This document shows positions 24,896-34,740 of a DNA stretch of 64,000 nt, in pieces. Position numbers and translations under genes: made by a program. The notes under the pieces are model-generated. The model was not told the DNA's origin. It searched no databases and was given only the letters and a program-made list of their open reading frames with translations. The stretch's first letter is position 1. The number at the start of each line of letters is the position of its first letter. Source of the stretch: Magnetococcus marinus MC-1 (GTDB lineage: Bacteria > Pseudomonadota > Magnetococcia > Magnetococcales > Magnetococcaceae); NCBI RefSeq assembly GCF_000014865.1, contig NC_008576.1, forward strand, positions 2,571,501 through 2,635,500, given 5' to 3'.

Positions 24896-27058
24896 TTAAA
24901 TTTTAAACCGCGCCAATGCCGTTACCATCTGGTCGGCCACACTGGCTACCGTCGATGAGTTGCTCTGCACGTCACCACTAATGCGGCTCAGGTTATCCGC
25001 TGCATGGTTGACATTTTTCATGGTATCGGCCACCTGTTTGGCTGACTGAGAGGCCTCTTCAATATTTTCCGCAATCTCACGGCCATTTTGAGTGGTTACC
25101 GACAGCGATTGTGTGATCTCACCAATACCCTGACTGGCCTCACCCACGTTGCGAGTAACTTCTGAGATGCCCATGGAGATCTCAGATACATTACGGCTAA
25201 CTTCATTGATGCCATCGTTGGATTCACTCACCCGACGATGTACCTCCTCGGTTTCCAACGTAACCCCTTGCACATTGTGGGTGATCTCCACCACCGCATC
25301 GCTTTGGGTATCCACCGAGTGCAGAATTTCCTGATTGGATTCATCAATAAGCGCGATGGTACGTGAAACCTGATCGGCCCGGTTGGCCACCGCTTTTGAG
25401 TGGCTCTGAATTTCATCAATCTTTTCAGAGATCATATGGGTTGCTTCACCGGTTTGACGGGCCAGATCTTTAACTTCATTGGCCACCACCGCAAACCCTT
25501 TACCCGCCTCACCCGCACCGGCCGCTTCGATGGAGGCGTTAAGGGCCAGCATATTGGTTTGGTCGGCAATGCTGTTGATCACCTCGACCACCTTGCCAAT
25601 CTCACGGGCAGACTGGGTTAGGTTTTCCATAACCGAGGCGTTGCTGCGGGCATTATCGGCCGCTTTACCCGATTCGCTGCTGGCATGTTCACATTGGTTG
25701 CGCACCACGCCGAAAGATTGGGTTAAATCCGCAATGGCAAGTGCCACACTCTGCACGTTGGTGCTCATACGCACCGAGGCATCGTTAACATGGCTCATGC
25801 TGGTCGCAGCCTGTTCCGTTGCTGCGGCAACCGTAGTCAAATTGACACTGGCCTCTTCCGAAGCGGCAGAGATGGTGCTCATATTAGCATCCATCTCTTC
25901 AGCAGCGGCAGAGACGGTGCTCATATTCATCATCATCTGGTTGGTTGACTCGGTAACAACCCCCATGCGCTGACTCATCTCCTGAGCCGACTGGGTGACA
26001 TGGACCGCACGCCCCTTCAAATCGGTGGCACCGTTTGCCAGCTCTTGAGAAACTTTGGACATACTACCCGCAGAGTTTTTCAAGCTTTTGGCGTTTTCGT
26101 TCAGTTTGATAAACATCTCGCGCAGAGTGGCCACGGTATTTTGGGTTGCCTCAACAGCCAAACCAATGGCATCGCGGGTAGTGACTTTGGGCAATTGCAC
26201 CGTAAGATCGCCTTCGGCAATACGATCCAATGCATGCTGAATGGCCTTTACCGGATTGACAGCATATCTACGCAACATGACGGTAGAGGCGATGCCAATC
26301 ATAACCATCACCAGCAGACCCAAACCCAGCACTTCATATAGAATATGATCCACCGTTTTTTGCATTGGCTCAAGCCGGGCGATAATTTCAAAGGCGCCCC
26401 GCATATCCCCAACTTTCCACCCTTCCATTTTGATACCCAAAGGGTCATAACCATTGCCCTCGGGATAATCCTCCACCGTACCATGGCAAAGCATGCACTC
26501 TTTGCTCATAAACACGGGACGCATGTAGCGAAACTCTTTATTTTCGCGATCATAGCGGAAAATTTCATCGGCTTTGGTGCTACGCAGTTCATTGAGCATC
26601 TCAATCTCTAGGCCCTGAGCCTCATTTTCCGGGTTCCGTGCCCCAACACGGGTAACTCGAAAGCTCCAGCTGCGCTCTTTATCTTTTTCTTCAATCTCTT
26701 TTGCTTTGTAAGCGCCAATGGACCAACCCGCGACCACAGGGATGGTTTGATAGTAGCGCGTGGTGCGAGCGAGCTCGATAATTTCACTCTGGGTTTTGGC
26801 ATTATTTTTTTTCAGCGCGTCCTGCGCCTCTTGGAGCAACTCGTGGTTAAAGGAGCCGCTTGCGCCAAGCTTGGAGATATAGGCTTGAGCTCCCAGCGCC
26901 TGTTCCGTTAACTCCCGCGACTTGGAAATGAGATTCGCTTCCGCATCGCCCTCAACGGTAATATCCACTGCAACAAACAGAATTGAAAAACCCACCACCA
27001 TCACCACAGCGATGGATAGTAGAATTTTATTCCCAAAGCTCAACGCGTTCCAGTTCAT
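24896..27058 (-). CDS. Methyl-accepting chemotaxis protein with haem-type (Tll0287/DUF3365-like) sensor
   Basis: 720 aa from ATG 27058 (AAGGA upstream; a frame to 27103 exists). TM1 near residues 12-34; periplasmic domain with a c-type haem motif CMLCH in [15 protein letters not shown] and surrounding [11 protein letters not shown] and FRYMRPV features of DUF3365/Tll0287-like sensors; TM2 with [19 protein letters not shown] ([21 protein letters not shown]); then a long signalling domain with the hairpin tip [36 protein letters not shown] seen from INSI onward. Related haem chemoreceptors sense redox state or small ligands such as NO or O2. No other chemotaxis gene adjoins it. Confidence 0.9.
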   Translation of the reverse strand: MNWNALSFGNKILLSIAVVMVVGFSILFVAVDITVEGDAEANLISKSRELTEQALGAQAYISKLGASGSFNHELLQEAQDALKKNNAKTQSEIIELARTTRYYQTIPVVAGWSIGAYKAKEIEEKDKERSWSFRVTRVGARNPENEAQGLEIEMLNELRSTKADEIFRYDRENKEFRYMRPVFMSKECMLCHGTVEDYPEGNGYDPLGIKMEGWKVGDMRGAFEIIARLEPMQKTVDHILYEVLGLGLLVMVMIGIASTVMLRRYAVNPVKAIQHALDRIAEGDLTVQLPKVTTRDAIGLAVEATQNTVATLREMFIKLNENAKSLKNSAGSMSKVSQELANGATDLKGRAVHVTQSAQEMSQRMGVVTESTNQMMMNMSTVSAAAEEMDANMSTISAASEEASVNLTTVAAATEQAATSMSHVNDASVRMSTNVQSVALAIADLTQSFGVVRNQCEHASSESGKAADNARSNASVMENLTQSAREIGKVVEVINSIADQTNMLALNASIEAAGAGEAGKGFAVVANEVKDLARQTGEATHMISEKIDEIQSHSKAVANRADQVSRTIALIDESNQEILHSVDTQSDAVVEITHNVQGVTLETEEVHRRVSESNDGINEVSRNVSEISMGISEVTRNVGEASQGIGEITQSLSVTTQNGREIAENIEEASQSAKQVADTMKNVNHAADNLSRISGDVQSNSSTVASVADQMVTALARFKI

Positions 27059-27710
27059 CCATACAATCCTTGAAAACACGACACCTAGCCATCCTAGTGT
27101 CAAATTAAGGGAACAGCTCTTCCGAATTTATACCCAAGCCACTTTATTGTGTCCTACACGTAACCGAACGGAGCCAAGCTCCACCCCGGCAATAATAGAG
27201 AGACCACTAAACCCTGGTAAAAAGCCGGTTCCATTGAACATGGATGGTTTTTGGCAGCCCTTACCGGGCCATGATCGGCCCAATTCACGCTTATGTGTGA
27301 AAGAGAGCCGATGTCGCAACCATACCTTTTAACCCATTCAGCCGCATATTCTATAACATTCCCGTTTAAAATCCAATTTTTTACACCCAACCAACAAAAA
27401 AATCTGTGACCCTAGACCCCCATGGCAGACCAACCCCCAACACTGTAGCCGGCTTGGCTTAGCATACCCTGTTTTTCGCTCTTAGTTTAATACTTACGGA
27501 TCGTTATATTCGCAGATGTGGTGCCTATGCCGGACTCCGTTTTGTGAGAGGAAGAGAGGCTCTGAACCTATCCAGACGGCAGCGTTAAATGGAACTCAAC
27601 CCTTTGCCTGTTACCCGAAGCATGATAAAAAAGCAGGGTGACGGATGTGAACCAACCAAAGCGTGCGCACCCGCAAACGAGGTGCCCATTTTGTTTATCA
27701 GGAGAGATCC
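27059..27710. other. 650-bp intergenic region without a recognised gene
   Basis: Contains only short inverted repeats (GGAGC CAA GCTCC near 27171; GGGCC ATGATC GGCCC near 27267). It must hold the chemoreceptor promoter on the minus strand and the promoter of the 66-aa protein. No tRNA-like fold was seen. Confidence 0.4.
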
Positions 27711-27911
27711 ATGAGCTGCGGTATCGATAAGATTATTGAAGAGTCCAAAGCCACACTAAACGAAACCATCGAGCGGCTAATCGAGGACTTAGCTACCGAT
27801 TTTAACCTTCAAATGGATGTGGATGAGGTTAAAAATCAAGAGGCCACCGCCATTTTACGTGGTGAACTGCAAAAATATGCGGTGTGGCTTGTCCATGATC
27901 GGCACAAATAA
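27711..27911 (+). CDS. Small protein of unknown function, 66 aa
   Basis: Starts at ATG 27711 with GGAGAG 6 nt upstream. MSCGIDKIIEESKATLNETIERLIEDL is an amphipathic helix, followed by a charged middle and ATAILRGELQKYAVWLVHDRHK. No signal peptide or membrane segment. I do not recognise it. The good ribosome binding site, stable helix pattern and position 375 bp before pntA support a real gene, not necessarily related to pntAB. Confidence 0.5.
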   Translation: MSCGIDKIIEESKATLNETIERLIEDLATDFNLQMDVDEVKNQEATAILRGELQKYAVWLVHDRHK

Positions 27912-28164
27912 CCCTTGCGGATACGCCTAACCGGACACCGTACCGGCCACGGGTGATTGATGCAAACGTTCCACGCACACTCTTTAAACCCTTTGTTTTT
28001 ACATGGGGTTGATTGGTTAAATTGGTACCCGTACGGGAGAACCCTTTTCCATTATCCCTCAACACAGACCAAGGCAAACCGCGTTACAAACCTTTTATGC
28101 CAACGCGAATCGAGGTTTGTTGAGATAGCCATATGTTGTATCATTGGGCCAATCTCGTTACATA

Positions 28165-28198
28165 ATTTTCAGAAATAGGCTTGTCATTTTCTGAAAAT
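28165..28198. promoter_or_regulatory. Perfect 11-bp inverted repeat upstream of pntA
   Basis: ATTTTCAGAAA and TTTCTGAAAAT are separated by 12 bp, centred about 105 bp before the pntA ATG. Each half is itself nearly symmetric, so it may bind a dimer to each half or one dimer across both. A TTGTCA element lies in the spacer and a TATACT box at about 28223. The rest of 27912-28286 shows no gene. Confidence 0.4.
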
Positions 28199-28286
28199 AC
28201 CAGTAGGTTCCCAATTTCAGCATATACTGATAATGGATCGTGTCATCCCATGCCCTCTGCACTCGTTTTAGGAGGAAGTCAGACCC

Positions 28287-29849
28287 ATGAAGATTGGTAT
28301 CCCCAAGGAAATCCATCCTGGTGAGCGCCGGGTCGCCGCATCGCCGGACTCAATTGAACGGCTGCGCAAACTCGGTTATGACGTACAGGTAGAAACCGGC
28401 GCAGGCACTGAGGCGACCTTTTTGGACGACGCCTACCGCGAAGCCGGTGCCGAGATTGTTGCCGACGCCAAAACCCTGTGGGCCAGCTCAGACCTTATCC
28501 TTAAGGTACGAGCCCCAGAGGCCCACACAGCCCTTGGTACGCATGAAGTGGATATGATGCGCCAAGGCAGCCACCTCATGAGCTTTATCTGGCCTGGCCA
28601 GAATGAAGATCTTATGCAGCGCTTTCAAGCGCGCAAAGTCACTGTACATGCAATGGATGCGGTACCCCGTATCTCCCGTGCGCAAAAGCTGGACGCACTA
28701 AGCTCCATGGCCAACATTGCCGGCTACCGCGCCGTCATTGAAGCAGCCAATAATTTTGGTCGGTTTTTTACCGGGCAGATTACCGCGGCCGGTAAAGTCC
28801 CCCCCGCCAAGGTCATGGTTATTGGGGCCGGTGTTGCGGGTTTGGCCGCCATTGGCGCTGCGGTTAGCTTGGGTGCGATTGTGCGCGCCTTTGATACCCG
28901 CCCTGAGGTTAAAGATCAGGTCAAATCCATGGGCGCTGAGTTCCTGGAGTTGGATTTTGAAGAGGACGGCACCGGTGAAGGCGGCTACGCCAAGGTGATG
29001 AGTGAAGAATTCATCAAAGCCGAGATGGCGCTGTTTGCCCAACAAGCCATGGAAGTGGACATTATCATCACAACCGCGTTGATCCCCGGTCGCCCGGCGC
29101 CCAAGTTGATCACCGAGGGCATGGTTGAGTCCATGCGTGAGGGTAGTGTCATTGTGGATTTGGCGGCAGAAACCGGCGGCAACTGTGTTCTCACCGTGCC
29201 CCATGAAAAAGTGGTTAAGCATGGTGTGACCATCATTGGGTATGCCGATCTGCCTAGCCGCATGTCGACTCAATCCAGCCAGCTTTACGCCACCAACTTA
29301 CGTCACCTTATTACCGACATGACCCCTGAAAAAGATGGTCAGTTGGTGGTGGATATGGATGATGATGTGGTTCGTGGCTGCACCATTGTCAAAGATGGCG
29401 AGATCACTTGGCCACCCCCCCCACCCAAGGTGGCCGCCCAAGCTGCACCTAAGCAGAGCAAAAACGTTGAGCCTGTGGTGGTGGATCATGCTGCGGTAGC
29501 CCGTGCCAGAAACCGTAGCCGTCTGACCACCTTTGGTGTGGCCGCTTTGGCATTGATTGGCGTTGGTTATGGTGCACCAGCCGATTTTCTACAGCACTTT
29601 ATCGTGTTTGTACTCTCCTGCTTCGTCGGATACATGGTGATCTGGAATGTTTCGCCAGCTCTGCATACGCCGTTGATGTCGGTGACTAACGCCATTTCGG
29701 GTATTATCGTCATTGGGGCGGTTCTTCAGTTATCTGGGAGCTCACTGGCGGTGACCCTTTTGTCCAGCATTGCGGTGCTCATTGCAACCATCAACATTGC
29801 TGGTGGCTTTTTGGTCACCCAGCGTATGTTGAAAATGTTCCAGAAATAA
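28287..29849 (+). CDS. pntA: NAD(P) transhydrogenase subunit alpha, full-length
   Basis: Couples hydride transfer from NADH to NADP+ to proton entry across the inner membrane. 520 aa, so the NAD(H)-binding domain I and the membrane part are one polypeptide as in E. coli (510 aa), rather than split as in Rhodospirillum. Motifs: [20 protein letters not shown], the dinucleotide loop [15 protein letters not shown], the mobile-loop region, [10 protein letters not shown] and [14 protein letters not shown]. After a Pro/Ala-rich linker (~residues 375-395) come four hydrophobic helices. AGGAGG lies upstream of the ATG. pntB follows after 33 bp. Confidence 0.95.
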   Translation: MKIGIPKEIHPGERRVAASPDSIERLRKLGYDVQVETGAGTEATFLDDAYREAGAEIVADAKTLWASSDLILKVRAPEAHTALGTHEVDMMRQGSHLMSFIWPGQNEDLMQRFQARKVTVHAMDAVPRISRAQKLDALSSMANIAGYRAVIEAANNFGRFFTGQITAAGKVPPAKVMVIGAGVAGLAAIGAAVSLGAIVRAFDTRPEVKDQVKSMGAEFLELDFEEDGTGEGGYAKVMSEEFIKAEMALFAQQAMEVDIIITTALIPGRPAPKLITEGMVESMREGSVIVDLAAETGGNCVLTVPHEKVVKHGVTIIGYADLPSRMSTQSSQLYATNLRHLITDMTPEKDGQLVVDMDDDVVRGCTIVKDGEITWPPPPPKVAAQAAPKQSKNVEPVVVDHAAVARARNRSRLTTFGVAALALIGVGYGAPADFLQHFIVFVLSCFVGYMVIWNVSPALHTPLMSVTNAISGIIVIGAVLQLSGSSLAVTLLSSIAVLIATINIAGGFLVTQRMLKMFQK

Positions 29850-29882
29850 CGCGCAGAACGCGTTTAGACGAGGTTTGAACCC

Positions 29883-31286
29883 ATGACTCAAGGTATTCTC
29901 ACCGTCTCGTATATCGCAGCGGCTGTGCTGTTTATTCTCAGCCTCGGCGGATTGAGCAATCAGGAGACCGCCAAGCGCGGCAACATGTATGGCGTACTGG
30001 GCATCACCATCGCCATTTTGGCCACGGCTTTCTCCGATCACGTTACCAACTATCCCGTATTGGCCGGTACCATGGCCATCGGTGCTGCCATTGGCGCCTT
30101 CTTGGCTGCCAAGGTAGAGATGACAGAAATGCCCGAACTGGTCGCCGTACTCCACAGTTTTGTGGGCTTGGCGGCAGTATTGGTGGGTATTGCCAGCTAC
30201 ATGGGTGAGCACAACTTTGCCTCCCATGCGCACAAAGTTATCCATGAAATCGAGATCTTCTTAGGGGTCTTTATCGGTGGTCTCACCTTCACCGGTTCGG
30301 TGGTGGCTTTTGGTAAACTTAAAGGCACCATCAAGTCCAAACCTCTCATGCTACCTATGCGCCATATGATCAATTTTGGTTTGATCATTATCAGCGTGGT
30401 GCTGGGCAAGGTTTTCATGGAGTCCGGCTCCATGGCCATGGGTTTGATTCCCCTGATTGTCATGCTGCTGATCTCCTTTTTTATCGGTTGGCATCTGGTT
30501 ATGGCCATCGGCGGCGCGGATATGCCGGTGGTGGTCTCTATGCTGAACAGCTACTCGGGCTGGGCCGCTGCGGCGACCGGCTTTATGCTGGCCAATGACC
30601 TGCTCATTGTGACCGGTGCGCTGGTGGGCTCTTCGGGTGCCATTCTGAGCTACATCATGTGTCGGGCCATGAACCGCTCGTTCATAAGCGTGATCCTGGG
30701 TGGTTTTGGCGAGACCGGTGGCAGCTCCAGCAGTGCCGCGGATGGGGCTCCGCAAGAGGTTATTGCGACCTCCCATGACGAAGTTGCTGAAATGCTCAAC
30801 GACGCCTCTGAAGTGATCATTGTGCCTGGTTACGGCATGGCGGTGGCCCAGGCTCAGCATCCAGTCTACGAGATTACCAAAATTTTGCGTGAGCGAGGGA
30901 TCAAGGTCCGTTTTGGTATCCATCCTGTTGCAGGACGCCTGCCCGGTCACATGAACGTGTTGCTGGCCGAAGCTAAGGTACCCTACGATATCGTGTTGGA
31001 GATGGATGAGCTCAACGAAGATTTCCCCAGCACCACCGTTTCGCTGGTCATTGGTGCCAACGATATTGTCAACCCTGGTGCCCAGGATGACACGGGCAGC
31101 CCCATCTATGGCATGCCTGTTCTTGAAGTGTGGAAAGCGCGTACCTGTGTGGTGCTCAAGCGCTCTATGGCAACCGGCTATTCCGGGGTGGAAAATCCGC
31201 TCTTTCACAAAGAGAACACCCGCATGCTGTTTGGTGACGCCAAAACCAGCATGGATAGCGTGTTAACGGCGTTGCGCAGCATGTAA
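29883..31286 (+). CDS. pntB: NAD(P) transhydrogenase subunit beta
   Basis: 467 aa (E. coli PntB 462). About nine N-terminal membrane helices form the proton channel, with [20 protein letters not shown] and [25 protein letters not shown] as signatures. The C-terminal NADP(H)-binding domain III has [46 protein letters not shown] and [10 protein letters not shown]. Ends the operon at a strong terminator. Confidence 0.96.
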   Translation: MTQGILTVSYIAAAVLFILSLGGLSNQETAKRGNMYGVLGITIAILATAFSDHVTNYPVLAGTMAIGAAIGAFLAAKVEMTEMPELVAVLHSFVGLAAVLVGIASYMGEHNFASHAHKVIHEIEIFLGVFIGGLTFTGSVVAFGKLKGTIKSKPLMLPMRHMINFGLIIISVVLGKVFMESGSMAMGLIPLIVMLLISFFIGWHLVMAIGGADMPVVVSMLNSYSGWAAAATGFMLANDLLIVTGALVGSSGAILSYIMCRAMNRSFISVILGGFGETGGSSSSAADGAPQEVIATSHDEVAEMLNDASEVIIVPGYGMAVAQAQHPVYEITKILRERGIKVRFGIHPVAGRLPGHMNVLLAEAKVPYDIVLEMDELNEDFPSTTVSLVIGANDIVNPGAQDDTGSPIYGMPVLEVWKARTCVVLKRSMATGYSGVENPLFHKENTRMLFGDAKTSMDSVLTALRSM

Positions 31287-31314
31287 TGCGCATGGCCACA
31301 CGCTAGGACCCTAC

Positions 31315-31349
31315 AAAAAGCCCCGAACCATTTTGGTTCGGGGCTTTTT
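31315..31349. terminator. Bidirectional terminator between pntB and the HU-like gene
   Basis: A 15-bp perfect stem, AAAAAGCCCCGAACC and its complement, with a short T-rich loop and A/T tails on both sides. It serves the convergent pntAB and HU-like transcripts. Confidence 0.92.
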
Positions 31350-31397
31350 ATTTTTAGGCGTCTCACGGTCAAGCGGCGCTTATCCAGGAATACGCCG

Positions 31398-31727
31398 TCA
31401 GCTTTCATCCCCAGGGGGGCGCGGCATGGGGGGCATGTTTTGCCAGTCGCGGCCCCCATTAAGACGTTTGCGCAGTTCACTGTCTGATTTAAAAAAGGGG
31501 ACGTTTTTCCCTGGCAGTTTCATCATCTCCCCTGTTTGAGGATGCCGCCCCAGCCATGGAGGCACTTTCTTAACGGCGAATTGCCCAAACTCGGGCAGGA
31601 TAACGGGTTCATGACGGCTAAGGCAATCCTCCACACCATCCAGTAAATCCTGCACAATTTCCGTAACCTGAGCAATACTCAGATTCCGTTTACGGGCAAT
31701 CTGTTGGATCAGACCCTTGGCATCCAT
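31398..31727 (-). CDS. Divergent HU/IHF-family DNA-binding protein
   Basis: 109 aa (HU/IHF usually 90-100). N-terminal helices LIQQIARKRNLSIAQVTEIVQDLLDGVE, then PVILPEFGQFAVKKV, the DNA-contacting arm with GRHPQTGEMM and VPFFKSDSELRKRL. It lacks the conserved GFG of the core (here EFGQF), and ends in a Pro/Met-rich tail (NMPPMPRPPGD) not seen in HU. The normal ihfB of this genome lies at 37.8 kb, so this is a specialised paralogue. It is divergent from a ParA-like gene with about 150 bp between. Confidence 0.8.
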   Translation of the reverse strand: MDAKGLIQQIARKRNLSIAQVTEIVQDLLDGVEDCLSRHEPVILPEFGQFAVKKVPPWLGRHPQTGEMMKLPGKNVPFFKSDSELRKRLNGGRDWQNMPPMPRPPGDES

Positions 31728-31874
31728 CCAGACATCCTTTCAACCGAGCGCAGGGGCGCATTGGGTTTAGGTGCATTTAACCTTAAAATCAGGCACAATC
31801 ATGGCGCAAAGTGTCGTCGTTTGCACCGCAAAAATGGAGATACTCTTTTCTCCCGCAGTCGGAGTCACCACATC

Positions 31875-32474
31875 ATGTTAAAAATTTGTTTTTTCCATCA
31901 AAAGGGTGGCACAGGCAAGTCAACCCTCGCCATGGCCTGTGCCCTCTATGCTGCCCAGCAACAGCAGCGGGTTATGTTGGTGGATGTGGATAACCAAGGC
32001 ACCGCCACACAGTGGTGGCAGCTCCATGCCCCCACGCTTCAACACCTGCCTTTGCAAGTAAGAGGGCAGTTGCAAGAGAGCCTGCCGGATCTACTCCCCA
32101 GGCTGGCCGATCACTTTGACCTCTGTTTCATTGATGCCCCACCAAGCTTGACCCAAAATACCCTACAGATGCTGCAAGGGTGCGATGCTTTAATCATCCC
32201 CACCCGACCCAGCCCACCGGATCTCTGGGCGTTGGAGCGACTGGCGCTGCTGTTGCACACAGAGCCCTATGCTAAACTCTCCCACCTACTGGTTTTTAAT
32301 CAGCATCAGGGGGAGGATCTTGCCCCGTTACGCCAGCTTCCTGCGGTTGCTTCCCTAACACAAGCGGATGAGGCAATCCCTTACCACCCTGCCTTTGCCG
32401 CCTTGTACCTTGGCAAACCACTGCCCAGCGCGCTCAACCGCATGATGGGCACTCTGCTGGCCGCGTTCTTATAA
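31875..32474 (+). CDS. ParA-family ATPase, short orphan
   Basis: 199 aa from ATG 31875 (GGAG 10 nt upstream; the frame is open from 31704 but those residues are not family-like). Walker A HQKGGTGKSTLA, A' DVDNQGTATQWW, Walker B-like LCFIDAPPS. No ParB-like gene adjoins. It is shorter than chromosomal ParA and resembles the ParA/MinD-like proteins that place chemosensory arrays, pili or other cargoes (ParC/PpfA-like); which one is not clear. It shares its control region with the HU-like gene. Confidence 0.82.
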   Translation: MLKICFFHQKGGTGKSTLAMACALYAAQQQQRVMLVDVDNQGTATQWWQLHAPTLQHLPLQVRGQLQESLPDLLPRLADHFDLCFIDAPPSLTQNTLQMLQGCDALIIPTRPSPPDLWALERLALLLHTEPYAKLSHLLVFNQHQGEDLAPLRQLPAVASLTQADEAIPYHPAFAALYLGKPLPSALNRMMGTLLAAFL

Positions 32475-32715
32475 CTGTGTTGTTTTTTTCCTAGGCAAAA
32501 AGTTCCCATTTACCGACGACAGGCAGCATTTACCGCTATTTCGGTCGTATCTTTAACCACATCTGTTTATATTTTCATTAGTATTTCATATACTTAAAAT
32601 TTTTCATCTGTTGGCATGCCTCTTGAGATAGGTGAGTTGTCTGCTCTCTTTTGAGAAACAGGCACAAACCACCACCGCACAGCCACCTTTGTGCGATTTT
32701 TAGGAGGAACCGGCC

Positions 32716-33096
32716 ATGAAACGCTTTACCGGTCTAATCCTGATTGCCCCTGGTCTGTTACTTACCGGGATGATCTCCCTACCGGGAGCTTCGCTGCATG
32801 AGCAACAGACCAAGGCAGTCACCCAACCGGTGCACTATGACGCACCCAATGCAGAGCTGCGCATGCGTCAGGTTAAGTACCCGTTTGTGATGTCCGATGT
32901 GCATGACGAAAATCGGGACCTCAAAGGGTATACCGATCTGATGTGGGCAGCGGAAAACGGCCACGCCACCTTGGTGGCAGAGCTACTGGCTGCGGGAGCT
33001 GATCCCAAAGCGACCAACTGGTGGGGGCAATCAGCACTTGAGCTGGCCCGTGCCAAAGGCCATGAAAATGTCATGGCCTTATTAAAACAGGAGTGA
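32716..33096 (+). CDS. Exported ankyrin-repeat protein
   Basis: 126 aa. A signal peptide (MKRFTGLILIAPGLLLTGMI) is followed by a linker and about two ankyrin repeats: GYTDLMWAAENGHATLVAELLAAGADP and WGQSALELARAKGHENVMALL. AGGAGG precedes the ATG. Small periplasmic ankyrin proteins occur near catalases and other oxidative-stress genes in some bacteria, but no such neighbour is here. The 240 bp upstream are AT-rich, fitting a promoter. Confidence 0.82.
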   Translation: MKRFTGLILIAPGLLLTGMISLPGASLHEQQTKAVTQPVHYDAPNAELRMRQVKYPFVMSDVHDENRDLKGYTDLMWAAENGHATLVAELLAAGADPKATNWWGQSALELARAKGHENVMALLKQE

Positions 33097-33143
33097 CATG
33101 CCACCCGTTGTGGGTAACCCCGCACGGGATCGAGCACTTCTGC

Positions 33144-33323
33144 GCACCGGAGCAAAGACCCCAACTTCCCCCAAATGAAGCCCTTGCGCTCTGCGCTCAC
33201 GCTAATTAACCGGGGTCTGGTGCAACACATGCCAAGGAACGTGACCGGGTGTGCTGCGGCTCACGTAGCCGCCCTTCACGTTCCAACCAACCCTGCGTCG
33301 TTTGACGTGGGGTTGCTTTTTTT
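33144..33323 (+). ncRNA. Candidate structured RNA with nested hairpins and a terminator
   Basis: Three consecutive structures occupy this stretch. (1) GCACC (33144-33148) and AGACCCC (33156-33162) pair with GGGGTCT-GGTGC (33212-33223), leaving a 7-nt bulge. (2) GGAACGTGA (33236-33244) pairs perfectly with TCACGTTCC (33276-33284) and encloses a second perfect hairpin, GCGGCT CACGT AGCCGC. (3) A terminator stem with a 7-T run at 33288-33323. It lies 47 bp past the ankyrin gene and contains no plausible reading frame. It may be an independent small RNA of about 180 nt or a structured 3' end of the ankyrin mRNA. It does not show tmRNA, RNase P, SRP or clear 6S RNA sequence signatures. Confidence 0.4.
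33288..33323 (+). terminator. Rho-independent terminator
   Basis: AACCCTGCGTC pairs with GACGTGGGGTT (two G-U pairs) and is extended by one C-G pair; TTTTTTT follows within 2 nt. It ends the ankyrin transcript or the candidate RNA. Confidence 0.8.
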
Positions 33324-33352
33324 GTGCGGCTATTGGTGATACCGCGCTACGC

Positions 33353-34255
33353 TCATTTAAGCGGTGGCATCGCCTGCATCACCGCCCGCAAAGCCTGCTG
33401 CCAGGGTGGCGGTTGCGCCACAGTGCCTAGGCGTTGCACCAGCAGCGTGCTATCCAACACCGAATAGGCCGGACGCGGGGCTGGGGCCCCATATTGGACC
33501 GCGCTGATGGGTTGCAACTCTACCGGGTGTTGCAATAAACCCATTTCCAGGGCTATTTGCTGAATGGTCTGAGCAAATTCAAACCAACTGCTTTGCCCTT
33601 GGCAACTCCAATGATAGAGCCCACCACCATGAGCTTGGTCAAGCAGTTGCTGCGCCAAGGCCCACACCACCCGGGCCAGCGCATCACATGCGGTTGGTGC
33701 CCCCCACTGATCCTCTACGATACGCAAGGGTGTGGTTCCCTGCCCCATCAAGCGCAGCATGGTGGTTAAAAAATTGCGGCCACTGCCCCCATCATAGAGC
33801 CAAGCGGTGCGAATAATGGCGGCTTGGTCGCCTAAAATCTCTTGAATGGCTTGCTCGCCGACTTGTTTACTTCGCCCATAGACCGATAAGGGATTTACCC
33901 GGTCATCGGGGCGGTAGGGGCGCGTAGCTTGTCCATCAAACAGATAGTCGGTGGAGAGGGCCAGCATGGCAATGCCATAATCCGCACACCATTGGGCGAG
34001 ACGCTCCGTCGCCGTACCGTTAAGGGCAAACGCCAAGTGTGGATCTTTTTCTGCCCCATCCACATCGGTCATGGCGGCGGTGTGGATTAAGAGTTGGGGC
34101 AGGTTTTGGCGCGGCAGCTCCAGCTTAGCCGGTTGAGAGAGATCCCACTGCTGGCGACCGAAACAGCGCACCGCGCAGCCGGGGGGAGTCTGCTGGTAGA
34201 GTGCCCGCGCCATTTGGCCCTGGGCGCCCGTAATCCAAACCGTTTGCATATGCAT
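33353..34255 (-). CDS. rfbD: dTDP-4-dehydrorhamnose reductase
   Basis: Last step of dTDP-L-rhamnose synthesis for O-antigen or other surface glycans. 300 aa. NAD(P)-binding TGAQGQMARAL, LIHTAAMTDVDGAEKDP, LSTDYLFDGQATRPYRPDDRVNPLSVYGRSKQVGE with the catalytic Tyr/Lys pair, RTAWLYDGGSGRNFLTTMLRL, and DQWGAPTACDALA. The ATG at 34255 has GGAG 6-7 nt upstream. The other rhamnose genes (rfbA, rfbB, rfbC) are not in the window. A terminator-like hairpin precedes its ribosome binding site. Confidence 0.92.
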   Translation of the reverse strand: MHMQTVWITGAQGQMARALYQQTPPGCAVRCFGRQQWDLSQPAKLELPRQNLPQLLIHTAAMTDVDGAEKDPHLAFALNGTATERLAQWCADYGIAMLALSTDYLFDGQATRPYRPDDRVNPLSVYGRSKQVGEQAIQEILGDQAAIIRTAWLYDGGSGRNFLTTMLRLMGQGTTPLRIVEDQWGAPTACDALARVVWALAQQLLDQAHGGGLYHWSCQGQSSWFEFAQTIQQIALEMGLLQHPVELQPISAVQYGAPAPRPAYSVLDSTLLVQRLGTVAQPPPWQQALRAVMQAMPPLK

Positions 34256-34270
34256 CGTTGCTCCACGAAC

Positions 34271-34294
34271 TTAAAAGAGGGGATTATCCCCTCT
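34271..34294 (-). promoter_or_regulatory. Terminator-like hairpin in the rfbD leader
   Basis: On the minus strand AGAGGGGA UAA UCCCCUCU is followed by UUUAAG and then, within about 10 nt, by the rfbD Shine-Dalgarno. No minus-strand gene precedes it for 2.5 kb, so it is either a leader attenuator of rfbD or terminates an unannotated transcript. Confidence 0.45.
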
Positions 34295-34740
34295 GACAAG
34301 GCTCTCCATAGCCCTATACAACCTTAATTTATGGCGACTCTTGGACCACCACCCTGAACAGGCATGGTAAGGATGAATCGGAGGCTGTCGCTGCGGCTTT
34401 GGGTTAACAAGCACCGCATCGCTACCCGCAGCACTCGCTTCTCTTGGAGCCTAAATGGCGTGCGAACCCTTTTCAAAGGAAGGGTACTTAACCGGATTTA
34501 TGATGCCCCACTCAGCGTGTGCTTTCAAGCCCTGCTTATGGGCAGCGCTTCTGCTCGGTTTTGCTTCGCTTTAGGCCAAGCCCTCTGCACCTACTCCCCT
34601 AGACCACCTTTTGGACCACGCAGCCTACGGCTATGTTGATGATACCTCGCTACCACGCTGCTTTAACCGTATGATAGGCCCCTTTGTGCATAGCTGCATC
34701 GATCACCACCTTTATTACGCCATTAGCAACGGGGAACCCC
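34295..34740. other. Intergenic region between divergent rfbD and the ABC-F gene
   Basis: 446 bp with no convincing reading frame or RNA fold. It must hold the rfbD and ABC-F promoters; no clear -35/-10 pair stood out. Confidence 0.35.

Noticed and set aside
28698-29273. 191-codon minus-strand open frame opposite pntA
   Set aside because: Same reason as for pntB: a shadow of a conserved gene with high third-position bias.
30351-31208. 285-codon minus-strand open frame opposite pntB
   Set aside because: Complement of a highly conserved coding region; His/Asn/Gly-rich product without motifs.
32612-32626. TGGCA-N6-TTGAG, sigma-54-like element upstream of the ankyrin gene
   Set aside because: Spacing is right, but the essential GC of the -12 element (TTGCA) is missing.
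33144-33323. tmRNA, SRP RNA or RNase P RNA
   Set aside because: The invariant sequences of these RNAs are absent (no T-arm GGTTC, no GGAAG/AGCA SRP loop, no GAGGAAAGTCC).
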